Shown here: positions 1-11,838 of the stretch, piece by piece
Layout of the letters: each line of letters starts with the position of its first letter
How positions within the stretch are numbered: position 1 is the first letter of the stretch
DNA from: Melieria omissa
Lineage: Eukaryota; Arthropoda; Insecta; Diptera; Ulidiidae
NCBI GenBank assembly: GCA_963971225.1
Contig: OZ020268.1
Location: 38,385,348 to 38,449,347 of the forward strand
Length of the DNA stretch: 64,000 nt
Direction: 5' to 3'
Program-made: the position numbers and the translations under genes
The notes under the pieces: generated by a model
Told to the model about the DNA's origin: nothing
What the model saw: only the letters and a program-made list of their open reading frames with translations
Database searches by the model: none

Positions 1-2282
1 GAACGGAAAACACAACTGAGCGAACCGAAAACAAATGGAAATGTAAAACAAAGTTGAGCAAATCGGCGTCGGAGCGTCGTTTGCTGCAGCATTGAAGTAT
101 TCATGGGGAAAGTATTTAGTTGGCTAAATGACAACGACTGGCGGAACTCAGGACGAGCGTTAATCAAATCAAAATCGAAAAGTCAAAAGTATGTGAAAAC
201 GCATTTGGTTAGCGTTTTTCGTTTCACTGATATGTTTACGTTGTTCTTTTGTGGTTGTTTTTTCATTCATTTGTTCTGCGGGCGATCAACAAACTAAAAA
301 GCAAGCACAACAAGGATTTGTCGCAGGAGTTCGATTCAATAAGTAAATTTTCGTATCTTTTGTCGTTCAATTGAATTCTAATTAGCACTTGTGAGATGGT
401 CTTAACAAATAAACACGTTCATTGCATTTCGGCTATGGGACTAACTAAGTAAACTATTGGCTATGTTCTATGTGTTATGGCTAGGAGCTCAAATAAAAAT
501 CCTCGTGGGGAAACGTTATTGGCGCATTTGTAGCTTTCAAATAAAACACGAGGCCAAACGAAAAACGGCCTAAAGCTGGTCGCGTTAGTTCAATTGTACG
601 CAAATTAAGTACATATTTCAGTTAAATTAAATGTGATGCAACGCTAATTCAATTGGGATGCAGTTCGGGGAGCTTGCGGGTCGCACTAAAGTGATGGGCG
701 CAGGGCGGAACAAGGATAAAACAAACCTACGGCGCAGTGAGTGATCGCGTGTACGAGTAAGCGGTAATGAGATGCGATGGGTGGCAATGTGCTGGGGGAG
801 AGGAGCTGGGGTGGATGAGTGGTGAGTGGATGTGATGCCGCTGTGGCAGCCAGCCTAAAAGTATGCCACACGCAACAGCAGTGAGCATAGCGGTGCTAAC
901 CCGGCAGCGGCCGTGGCATAGTTTTAGGATGACTTTGGTTCGATGGTGGTGCAAAGTCGATGGCATGGCGTGGACGGGGTGAAGTTGCACGGAATGCTGA
1001 CGCTTTGGAAAGTGACCACCAAAAGCATCGAAGAAACGGCTTCAACATTGCAGTCTCAAAAGTGTAGGTATGGTTAAAGTCTCTGTAACGGCATGCGACA
1101 CAACTGGGTGGGGGGCAGCAAAATCTATAACTTGAAATCTGTAACGCTAAATTCGTTAAATTAAAATGTTTCTTTCTTAAGAAGTTGTAGCACAACTTAC
1201 AGAACAGAACCGAACCGAACATAACAGAAATGCACACAAAGTCTCAAATGAAATCAAGAACGAATCAACTGTTGGAACCAAAAAAAAAAACTTTCAATAA
1301 ATGTGTGTACCAAAAGATTAGTCAGAGTAACAACTTTTAATTACGAAATGCAGAAATTGTAGTACATATTACTTTTTTGTTTGTTGTTGTATATTGGCAA
1401 ATTTTTCAATTGGAAAAATAAAAAAATTAACTTTTAACACAAAACTATAACAAATAACTGATCGTATAGAAGAATTTGATATGGGTTTTTGTTTGGTCAA
1501 CTACGAACTACTTGCGTTAAATTTGCTATACAATTTAAACTACACAAGCAAAAAATAATAACATGAATATTTCTGGTAATGTTTTTTTTAGTTTTCTAAT
1601 TGGTGTTTTTCGATTCTTAAATAAGACGATTTTTTTTTGGTAAAAAAATATAGATTTAAACTAGTGATAGCTTTTAGATTGTTGATATTTTTGATATGCA
1701 ATTCAATACTGGTTTGTTTTTGTTTTGTTTGTAATAAATGTTTGTTGTAACAAAAACAACAATAACAACTATTAGTGTGGCAGAAGAACTACTACTCGTA
1801 CAGTTTTTAAACGTTTTTGTTTTTTCTTTTTTTGTTTAACTCAGAATTGGGTGTTTTGATTGATTGTTGAAAGTGTGATTATGAAGTTTTGCCTTGATTT
1901 GGTGTTTGACTAATTTTACATTCACGATTTTGTGTCGATTTCACATTGGTCTTATTTAGTTCTAATTATAAAATAGCAATATTTATAGAAATTAGGTGGG
2001 GGGAAAAAAGTAAGTAAACTAAAAGTATAAACGTTTTAGTGTTTTTTAAAGGTATTTTTGTGAATTTTTTTATTGGATCGGACGAGCATTTAAATTAAAG
2101 TGTGAGGTGATTTGCATTTGGTGTAGCGGTGTGAGGAGTGGATGGTGTGGTGAGTAAAGTCAATTGGTCAATCAATGCGAAACACTCACAGAAGGTTTCT
2201 TTAAATAGTTTTAAATAATGTTTCAATGCTAACATGACGTAAGGTTTTTTTAAATATGTTTCATATAACAAATATTGTTAGG
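1..2282. other. Noncoding, left flank
   Basis: AT-rich with poly-A/T runs, and a less AT-rich island at about 660-1110 that has open frames on both strands but no recognisable protein. I looked for the missing Rab3-GEF C-terminal exon and did not find it. Probably the last intron or 3' flank of that gene. Confidence 0.5.
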
Positions 2283-2605
2283 ATGGATCGCAAAACGACA
2301 TAGTGAGACTTGGGGTCTTCGAAAGGAAGGTTTTGCGAAATCGAAAACGAATCAACAAGGAGCTCTATGAGCTCTTTAAAGACATGAAGAACAACATTCA
2401 GCCGGTACGCTATGTCTTCCGTTTGGACAATGAAACTCCGACGAAAAGGAAAAGAGGGAAGGACCAAGGACAATGTCTCCGGTGGAAGGACCAAGTTGGG
2501 GACGCCCTATCATCTCTTAGTGTGACCAACTGGAGAACAGAGGCACAACAGGCAACAATGGCACCTGAAAGCCGTAATCCGGAACGGCTTGTTAGGGCCA
2601 TTTAA
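2283..2605 (+). mobile_element. LINE ORF2 3'-end fragment, degenerate
   Basis: The frame reads NKELYELFKDM ... RYVFRLDNETPTKRK ... CLRWKDQVGDALSSLSVTNW, the C-terminal signature found after the reverse transcriptase of many insect non-LTR elements. Two further degenerate copies lie at 30240-30565 and 40045-40391. There is no reverse transcriptase domain here, so it is a 5'-truncated remnant. Confidence 0.7.
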
Positions 2606-3320
2606 GTACTAAAGTTCGGTCGGTTCATGACCATTTATTGAAGATTCTGAGACTGAAAATTGCTAAACTATTACACACCGCCATTTTGGAATCGTATTTT
2701 AAACGTACTTGAATATAAAGCTTCTATTAATGCTTCAATCTATACCAAAAACCATTTTTTGTGTCACAAATCTGCCTTTGACTTTTAGAAATGAAATAAA
2801 ATCTTCAGAAATGAATTTTTGTTAAAAATCTCGACAATTTAACAAGAAATCTATGAAAATGTTTCATGACACAATGCCCTAACTTTTGGGCAGAAAAGTT
2901 GGAGACACTTTGCAGAGGTATTTCTTATTGTTTCAAAACGACTGAAGAAAGGTAGAAGAGTGTGAATAGAAAATTAAATACAATTTTTCTTTTTATCTTT
3001 TTGTCAAATGACACCTTCCGTACAGTGATGGCGCAAGTGTTGTAATGAAGTAGAAACAGAGAAAAAGAGACGTTAGAACACTGGTGACAGTCGCTGCTGT
3101 GTTTTTCTCTCTAGGTTTCTGTTTAGTTTGAGCAACGCAACAGAAGCTGAACTTTCAAATTTGCTAAACTTTATTAAAATTTCGAATTAATTCGATCAGA
3201 CTTGTTGGAAATTCTCTCACTCATATGAAGGGTCTCACAACAGTCCTATTTTAGATGTTCAAATGAAACTGTGGGTTCTACTGCACTCTTCCCTCGGAAC
3301 CAAATCTAATCAAACCTAAC
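2606..3320. other. Noncoding
   Basis: AT-rich DNA between the LINE fragment and the mariner remnant. I see no gene or clear repeat in it. Confidence 0.5.
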
Positions 3321-4097
3321 TACGAGGGCAGTTTGAGAAGTTTGACAGTTATTGAAAGCACCAAACTTTGTAAATTTCGACAAAAATAGAAAAAAGACAA
3401 TTTCGCGTGCCTAAACCAAGAAAAGGCTTGAAAAATACAGGGTGGCGTAAAAGTCGTCACACAGTGTTTTTTCTGTTCATTGATTGATTCATTCATAAAC
3501 AAATTAGAGCTACAAAACACTGGGTGACAACTTTTTCGTCACCCTGTACTACGGGGATTCTGCACCATCAATTGCAATGATTAAGAATTGGTTTACAGAA
3601 TTCCGTTGCGGTCGTACCAGCAGAAGAGACGCCGAATGTTCAGGTCGCGCAAAAGAGGTTTTCACGCCAGAAATGATTGATAAAGTCCATGGAATGATAT
3701 TGGACGAACAGAGAATAAAAGTGAGAGAGGTAGCTGAAGCTGTTGGCATCTCAGCTGAGTAGGTACACCACCAAAAATCCATCAATTGGGCTACGAACTG
3801 TTACCCCATCCAACTTATTCTCCAGATTTAGCGCCCTGCGACTATTTTCTGTTCGCAAACCTGAAGAAATGGCTCGGCGGTAAGGGATTTGGTTCGAAGA
3901 GGTCATCATTGAAATATTTGGCTATTTTGAGGACTTTGAGAAAAACCTATTATTTGGAAGGGATCAAGAAATTGGAAATTGAAAACGATGAACTTAATGT
4001 ATCGAGCTTAGAGGAGACTATGTTGAGAAATAAAACGTTCTTTGGCAAACAAATTATTTCATTCCAAAAGTCACTCACTTATCAAACTGCTCCTATA
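3321..4097 (+). mobile_element. Deleted mariner element
   Basis: Imperfect terminal inverted repeats (GAGGGCAGTTTGAGAAG at the left; GGAGCAGTTTGATAAG on the other strand at the right) lie inside TA duplications at 3321-3322 and 4096-4097. The coding remains read APSIAMIKNWFTEFRCGRTS ... VREVAEAVGIS at about 3562-3755, then jump to YELLPHPTYSPDLAPCDYFL and NLKKWLGGKGF from 3789. The whole middle of the transposase, including the first two catalytic Asp residues, is missing; the region of the third (SPDLAPCDY) survives. A 109-bp MITE is nested at 3438-3546. The element is dead. Confidence 0.9.
3438..3546. mobile_element. 109-bp MITE nested in mariner
   Basis: The ends CAGGGTGGCGTAAAAGTC and, on the other strand, CAGGGTGACGAAAAAGTT form ~23-bp inverted repeats. 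TA flanks both ends (3436-3437 and 3547-3548). Removing the insert and one TA restores the mariner frame through KYYGDSAP. It is of the Tc1/mariner superfamily by TA target and end sequence. Confidence 0.9.
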
Positions 4098-7015
4098 TAT
4101 CTTTACACAAATACTATATTTCTTCTTGTAGAAGTTTTAAATAGTTTCAATTTTATGCTCTGACAACTTCTTGACTTTACTCCCAAATGTTTTTAAAAAA
4201 ATTATGTATAATACCAAAATAAACCCGACAACACTTGGCACATTTATCAGATAAAAATATAAACGAAATCATTATATATTAAAAAAAAACAATAACAATA
4301 TTTCAAGTCAAAAGTGTTGGGGGAAGATTGCGTTGCTGTTGCGGTGAGTGGTTTTTCTTTGGATCATGTCTTTTCTTGTGGTTTGCCTGTATTAGTTTTT
4401 GTAATGCTTTGCTCGTGGGATCTAATGTTGTCTTTTGTTGTTTGTATTTGTTGAAGTCTGATTTGAAAACGCAAGTGTATAACAAATTATGCACGAATAA
4501 GTAAATACTGTGGCACTAAAAACTATACGAAAGTGGGCATTTCGAGAGGGGAAATTGCGTACTAGTTGTTTGTTTTTGTTTTTGCAAATTGTTTTGAGTA
4601 GTTTCGAACAACAGAAATCACTGAAAACTGAACGAAAAACGATATGTTATATAATCGGTTAAACAAATACGAGTATCATTAGGCTACTTGGTAATTAGTT
4701 TGTATTTTGTTGTTTTGTTTTGATTTTTTTTGTCAATGAAACTTGCTTAAGATTTAGTTAAGTTCAATTATGGTGTAAAGAAATGAAAGAAGTTTTTGCA
4801 GTACCTCGAAATCCTTTAACAATTGCAACAATTTATATATTTTTGCATTGATTTTCAGAGAATTCACCAATCGAAGGAAATCGAACGAAGGAACGAGAAC
4901 GAGTATCCATAAAAGAGGGCGGCAGCGATCCGCGATTTTAAAAAAATAAACAACAACAACAACAATAAATTAAATAATAAACGAAACGTTTTGTATTTAT
5001 CATTTTTTTTTTTTTGGTTTGTTTGTTTGTTAATATTTCGTTGAATGTTTAGCAAAAAAAATGCAGCCAAGTTATGCGGCTGAAATGCTTCTTCGACGGA
5101 AATGAGTTGCCTGGCGGAAACAAATATCAAAATCAATAATTTCGAAACTAGAAAAAGCCATCGAAATCAAACGAAACGTAAAGAAACGAAAAGGAACGCA
5201 ACACGAACTGAAGGCGATCGATGATGGAAGATGAGATTAAAGAGGAAATCGCAACTGAACTGAGAACGTGAGACCGAGAGAAAGCACGAGCGCCTCTCCG
5301 CGGCGCGGCACACAAGCGAAATGAGGGCGCCAAGTTGGAACCAGATGGAAATGCGATAAAAATGAGAAACCGAAACAAAAGTTCAAATGTTAATTGAAGG
5401 TACTTAAAATAGCGAATGTACACAAGGACCATCTCAAAAGTTACCAATTTAGAAAAATTCCAAATGAAAACTCGTTACGTTTACAGATCACTTTGCAAAA
5501 TTCAAATTCAATGCATATAAGTTGGACGTGTTTAGCTAATCGTGTCTCGTTTCTGCTGTTGTTTTTCTACTCTACATTGTTCTATGGTTGGTTTTGCTCT
5601 TTTCTGACTGTGGTTTTTGGTTTGCTGTCGTTAGTGGTAGAGGGGGCCAAGCCCTGCTGGGGGGCTGGGCAAAAATGGAAAATTGCGAGCGGGGAGAACA
5701 GCGATAATGAAATACATGAGGAAAGTCAACGAAAAATGTTTGATAATTATTTACAGAAACCGGCAACGCAAAGTCGAAAATCATAGACAAGTATGTGGGC
5801 GTTGTGGGCGACGGGCGGGTGGGACACGAACGCTTGGAACAAAGGAAGACGAGACGCGCGCCGACAATTCCACTCATCATGTACAAAAATACTTAAGAGG
5901 GGCAGACGTGAGGCTCGAGTAGTGTTCGTGGCAGGAAAGTTGCATCGAAATCGAAATCAAATCATGACCAGTCCACAGAAAACAAGTCGAATCTCTAAGA
6001 AAACAAGGAAAAACCAAATCAAACAAAATCAAACCGAACGAAACAAAACGAATGGAACGAGTCCAGCTCATAATTACGTTGTAAAAGTTCATAATGGCAA
6101 TAAAGAAAGTATTGGTAAAACAGCAGGAATGAAAGGAAGGGAGATAGTGAGAGAGAGAAAGAGAGAGAGAGTTGGTTAGAGTTATATAAAGAGCGAAAAT
6201 TGTACTTGTACACGTTTACACGAAATATCTGTTAAAAATATTACAAAAATCCATAAACGAAACTGAGACTGCTTATCTTGCATAGAGTTATGTGGATTAC
6301 GTTTGCTTGAGTTCCTAGCATTTTTTTGTAATGCATTACTTATTTACTGGCAATATTTATAAGTATTTATTAATAAAGACAAAAGAAAATGCCGAACGAG
6401 AACGAAAAGTAATAATGAAAATATTCATTGTCATTGTTCTTATTTGTTGTATTCGCAATGGTTGTTAGTAAATAAAGTATTAATATGAATTAGTATTTAG
6501 CATTCAATACATTCACTAGCAGATTATGATTTATTGGTTGATTCGTACGAGTATGTAAGGATTAAGTACAAAACTGAACTGAAAAATGTCGTTGTTTAGT
6601 TAATTGAAAATTGAATTTGAACATTGTGAGTGGTTGGTGGATGGATTGATTGATTGATTGTTGCTGCTGGCTGTTATGAAAATCGTATTTGATAAGGAAG
6701 AAATATGAAAATGTTATGCTAAATGTAATAATGGCTACGCTGGTGAAGTGGATCGAGTATGTCAAAAAGTATGGCAAGACAGCTACGTTAAAAGTGTGGC
6801 AAATATTATGGCAAGACTGTTTAAATGAAATGTAATGAAAATGCAATCGAAAAGCAAACTGTAATCGAAAGACGAAAAAGAAAAAAACAAATAATGTGAG
6901 GTTATGAAAAAAATCGAACAAGACTAACTAAAACTTTAATGGTCCATGAACACAAACAAAACGATGTTCATATGAACTGATTGCAAGCCAAGTAAATTGA
7001 CGCTCCTCTTTGTTG
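4098..7015. other. Noncoding, AT-rich
   Basis: Contains poly-A/T, a (GA)n tract at about 6154-6171 and a less AT-rich patch at 5210-5350. Open frames of up to 130 codons here have no recognisable similarity and fall in low-complexity DNA. Confidence 0.5.
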
Positions 7016-8410
7016 TTGGAACATGTAAGACACGTCTCATTATGTTGTAAGATTGATTTGGAAACATTGGCGCACATTCTCTGCTTCTGTCCTGCTATGT
7101 CAAGATTACGTTTGGCAACCCTAGCGGTGCATTAGTTTACAGTACTAGACGAGGTGTTGTTGCTGAGACCAAAGTGAACTATCCCGAGATTAATCAACTA
7201 ACTAACAACTTATAAACTGATCTCAATCTGACACTGCAAAGAATTTCAATAGGGGGTTTTGTATGGCCATGGTTGTCACAGTTGGTTACTTTTAACCAAA
7301 ATAGGTTAATTCTTTTTCGTTTGGTTGCTTGGTTACTTAAATTTCGGTTTGAAGATAATGATAAAACTGTTCCGTTGAATGATAAGTTTGTAAATTTTGC
7401 AGGACCAGACGAGGTGTCGTCCGGTCGTTAGGAACCGAAGTCTTTGCTGAGACTAACTAAAAATAAGTACTCGTATTCCAATAAGTAACCACTACAACCT
7501 ATAAAATGATCTTCAACTGACATCGTTAAAAATCTTACAAGGGTTTATGCGTAGCCATGGTTGCCACAGTGGTTTACTTTTAACCAAAATAGGTTAAATT
7601 TTTTCCGATTGGTTACTTTGTTACTTTAGTTTCAGTTTGATGATAATTATAACTCTGTTCTGTTTAATGATAAATTTATAAATTTTGTAGCTGTACACTA
7701 AAGCAAAACTTGTTTTTTCGCACCGTCAAGGACTCTTGGACGAAGTAAGAAAGAAAGCTGTGTGAGTTTTTGTTAGGTGTTTGAACTTGGTTACATTAAG
7801 GTTAGTATTTCCAACAATTCTGGTTAGCAAAATTGTGGAGAGTCTTAAATTTTCTGTGTCAATGCTTGTTCTTCGCCAGAGAAACTTTATAAATTATAGT
7901 TCAAACAAGTTTATAGTTTAAATTTTTCCATACTAATCTTACTGAATTTCTTACTTGCAACGTCAGGAAGATGCTGAAAGGTGAAGCTCAAATAGGCTAA
8001 AGTAGGACATTTGTGTCAGGAAATTATAAAAAAACCCTATTGAAATTGGGGATTCAGGTTGAAACTGAAGACACGTTGAAATACGAGGATTGCCTTACGA
8101 AGACTTCTTTTGTGGTTGTTGTTTTGAATCAGAAACGGCAGAAACAGTCTTACATTTGCTGTGTCAATGTTCCAAGCTAGCAAGAGTGTTATAGTTCTAA
8201 AATTATAAAGATTTCAATCAAATTTTTCCATACTAATCTTACTGAGCTTTCTAATTTAATCGCCAGGAAGATACTGAAGAGTGAAGCTCATATAGGCTCA
8301 AGTTGGACCATTATGTCAGAAAAATATTAAAAAAAAATCCTATTGGAATCGTACTCCTTGTACTCATTTTGAAATTTTCATAGAAGGATGTCACTCCAAC
8401 ATAATCTAAC
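7016..8410 (+). mobile_element. Tandem LINE 3'-end fragments
   Basis: Three stretches resemble the Cys/His motif at the end of insect LINE ORF2: LAHILCFCPAMSRLRL near 7070, a decayed copy near 7840, and ETVLHLLCQCSKLAR near 8140. The sequence is duplicated in blocks: 7265-7310 recurs at 7553-7598, and 7921-7945 recurs at 8221-8245, exactly 300 bp later. All are on the plus strand and none is intact. Confidence 0.65.
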
Positions 8411-10702
8411 CTAATCTACTCGTGACCTAACCTAAATTTGGCTTGTGAGCGGCACATATGAATGGATTTGATTTGAGGTAAATCAAGTGAAAAATGATAT
8501 CAGTAAAACCAAGTTATGCATAGTGTGTGCCATAGTCAACCGATCCGTTTACTAGACAAAATTTTAACAATCAAATTTCCGGCTGTTTGTGTGGAAAGTT
8601 GAGTACTGAGTACTGATGAGCTTGACGCTCCAAAATGTGGTTCGATGGTTGAGATGAATATGGTACAAACTGTATGTTATCTGTCCAACTGAATTTCTGA
8701 TTCATTGAAATATAGAAAAAACTATATCTAATATATATGAAAGACTAGAAGACCATAGAGACTAGACTATGAGAACCAATAAAAAAAATTGTTTTTAATT
8801 TCCATATATGTAGTACTTCTATATTGGCAGCAACCTATCTTCACAATGTGTTTTCTTTTGGAAATCAAAGGGAGACAAGCGATGAGACAGAAAACACGAA
8901 ATTTTGTGAATGTATTTCTATGCGTGTATACATGAGCATTTCCATACATGAACAACTGTCAAACTGCTCCAGGGGCGGTTGAAGAAATTTCAGTTAATTT
9001 CGACAAATTTTTATTTTATTCCAGTCAATTTTTTTCCCGCCTGAACGCACCTGACTTTTTGCCATTTTTGACAGCTGTCAAGGTACATTCGTTTACACGC
9101 TTTCTCGCTCATATTTCACTATTGCTGTACTGTGATGTTGGCGAATGTAACTCGTTGATCAATATTGACCTTAGTTTAACTTTTATTGATTGGGAGATGT
9201 TAAATTTTGTTGATCAATTATCATTCATTAAAGTTTTATGGCTTGAGAGAAGCTAACTTTTCGAAAGAACTTTGAAAATTTATACTTATTCTTATTTTTC
9301 AAAACTGGAAATGATGGTTTTGCTATTTAGGCCAATGGTGACGATTAATAAAGCTACTACTACTGTCCACAGTTCATATGATCAGATATAGATAAAGTAT
9401 ATTCTTCTTCTTATCTGACTTATCTTCTTTTCTTGTTTTGTAGGAATCTATTGAAGTATCTTTTTTCAATTAAGAAAGCTGCACGAGTGTTCTACTCGAA
9501 TGTCTTCTATAAGGCACACAATTGGTTCACCATTTCATATACTTTCACTTGACAAAAATGTTGTGTTGGGCAAGCTTTCCTGAGCCAAGTTGGGTTTTTA
9601 CTGGTTAGAACTACAAGAAGAGGCATTGTTGCAACTAAAAACCTCTTGGCATATGTCTATCTCTCGTATATTGCAGTTTTCAGTTGGAATTCATTATCAA
9701 GTTTCTACTGATTTACATCAATCAAGCATTTACTTGCATAGAAAGCGTTTGTTAATGGGTTATTAGCGATTCTAACTTCTCATGATGTTACCTGCACTTT
9801 TTATATTAAAACTAAAACACAGCTCCGCGCAATAAAAAGTCGACCGGGGAAGTGCAGTCACATCTAGAAGACAACGAAAAGTTCATAGTTCCTTTAGAAA
9901 ACAAAGTAAGCCTTAGACGACAGTGGGCTGATCTGACTAAATACATGTTCGAAATACTACTTGGGTCTAGACTTAAACACATCTAAGTCTCGCTATAGCT
10001 CCGAACGTTGCTATGCTTACAACTATGAACAACTCAAAGGTAATTGAATGAGAAATCAAATGAACATCAAAAATGGGAATAGACGAAAATGAATTCAGAA
10101 CTTTATATATATTTACTACTGTTGAATGGTTTTGTTTTTGTTTTGATAATGCAATCGAAAGAGTGACAACATTTCTGAATGCTTTGTTTTCAAGTGGAGT
10201 GAATCGTAATTAATTGATTAAGTTAGTTAAAAAAATTGAGAAGGTCCTTGCTTTCATACAAACGTAACACTTTCGAGTTGTTCAGTTAGCAAATGTTTTT
10301 GCTTGATTTCGTTCTTTTCACTGTTGCCGTTAGATGCGAATGTTGTACAAATAGAATTAAAAAATCCAAAACGCAAATCTCATTTACGAAAGTAGAAAAG
10401 GAACATGTGAAAAGTAAAACGCATGAAAACGAAATGAAATAAAGTTGACGTAGCTTTACAATGTTTGGTATCTCATTGAAAATTAAAACACTTAGAGGAC
10501 GTTAAACGATTTGGAAAATTATCATATATGGCATATATTGTTGGCTATTTATGTCGGCATCACCTTCCCAATAAGGACGACAAGTCTGTTGTTACACCAC
10601 TGACACTTTATCACAATTTATCTTTGGTTTTTTGGTTTTTTCATTGGGATTAAAATAGAAAACGTTTGGCGCGCAATGGGCAAATAAAACAAGTTCACTC
10701 AC
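8411..10702. other. Noncoding between LINE debris and Rab3-GEF exon 17
   Basis: AT-rich, with a TAACCTAATCTAC-like LINE tail near 8405-8430. A 102-codon plus-strand frame at 8948-9256 has no recognisable domain. Most of this is probably the intron after Rab3-GEF exon 17. Confidence 0.5.
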
Positions 10703-11838
10703 CTTGCTGTTGGCAAACAACAAACCAACACCCTCGAGGCACACTTGCAGCAGGCCGCCCTCGCCCGTTGTCATGTCCTGCACGGGAAATTCGCCGCCCA
10801 GCTCGGGCACATCCTTGGGCGTGCCGCTGCGCTCCATGGCCGCCTTGATGCAGTTGTACAATTCTCGGCACTGTGGACAAAAGCAATGAAATTGTTCTGT
10901 AAGGTCGAGCAGCATGAAATATCGACTATAACCGCACCTTTCGCGTGTAGTATTTGTGCAACTCGACCTGGCCGCCATTGCGACGCCAGAGGCAGAGAAG
11001 CTTGGTTTTCGGCGAGTAGGTCATGTTGACCAGATGCTCGTACCACAGGCGCTCCTGAATGATGCCGTCGACCGAGCGCAGCACCAGTCCGTCGTCGCGC
11101 ACCTCCATGAAGCGCAGCGGTCCGTTGGCATCACAGCCCTGGTGAACGGTGAAGCTTTGACGATGCAAAACGCGGGAACCGAGCGGCTTTAGATCGATGT
11201 CGTTGCCGTTCTGCAAAGGAATGCATGTGAATGTGTGAAAACTGCTCTCAGTGATGAGCGGCTACCATAGCACTCACCAAGTTATTGATTTGATCAACCA
11301 CATGATGCACTTCGGTGGAGTAGACCAGACCAATGTGACTCTTGCCGAGCAGTCGACGTATCTTGCGGCGAATCTCCTCACGATTCACGTTGAGCATTAC
11401 CAAAATGGCGGTGAGATTGTAGAGCATAGTCGAGAGCAGGCGATCCTCGTCGTGCTCGAGACGTTTGCGCTCCTCGTCGCTCAGCGCCTTGTAGCGTTCC
11501 ATCATTTCGATGGGTCCCTAAACGCGCAAATCAAAAACATTACTATCTACTGAGAGGAACATTTCGTTGGCTACACTTGCCTGATCCATGCCAATCATGT
11601 CTCGTTCCTGACTCACGGCATCCAAAAAGGCATCTTCCCAGAACTGCATCTGATTCCAGAGATTGAGGCGATCTTTGCCCACCAAACCCTCGAACAGATA
11701 GATGCGCGGCGTATCCGGCGACGGCGAGGAGGAGGTGTTGATCAAGTGTCCGCCCGTGTAGCGGAAACCGGCACTTAGGGTCGACTTGCCGGACCACAAA
11801 TTGCCGGAACTGCGTTTCGAGTCTTTCGAGTTGGTTGT
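10703..11838 (-). CDS. Rab3-GEF: Rab3-GEF exons 14-17: conserved C-terminal death-like and PH-like region
   Basis: Residues 1425-1737. Exon 14 has [17 protein letters not shown] and [16 protein letters not shown], ending GMDQ. Exon 15 resumes GPIEMMERY, then [35 protein letters not shown] and VVDQINNL, the region of MADD assigned a weak death-domain similarity. Exons 16-17 have [48 protein letters not shown], then [14 protein letters not shown] and [20 protein letters not shown], a PH-like block in family databases. Exon 14 ends CAG followed by GCAAGT, so intron 14 has a GC donor. The last clean donor is AAG/GTGAGT at 10702. Reading on gives 23 more codons to a stop inside the presumed intron, without family similarity. 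Confidence 0.94.

Noticed and set aside
5394..6179. Plus-strand frames of 128-130 codons
   Set aside because: Low-complexity Lys/Arg/Asn-rich translations from AG-rich DNA, without similarity.
10634..10702. Rab3-GEF ending by read-through of the 10703 donor
   Set aside because: The 23 extra codons have no family similarity, while the donor is strong and the family continues with conserved residues. Kept only as a possible minor isoform.
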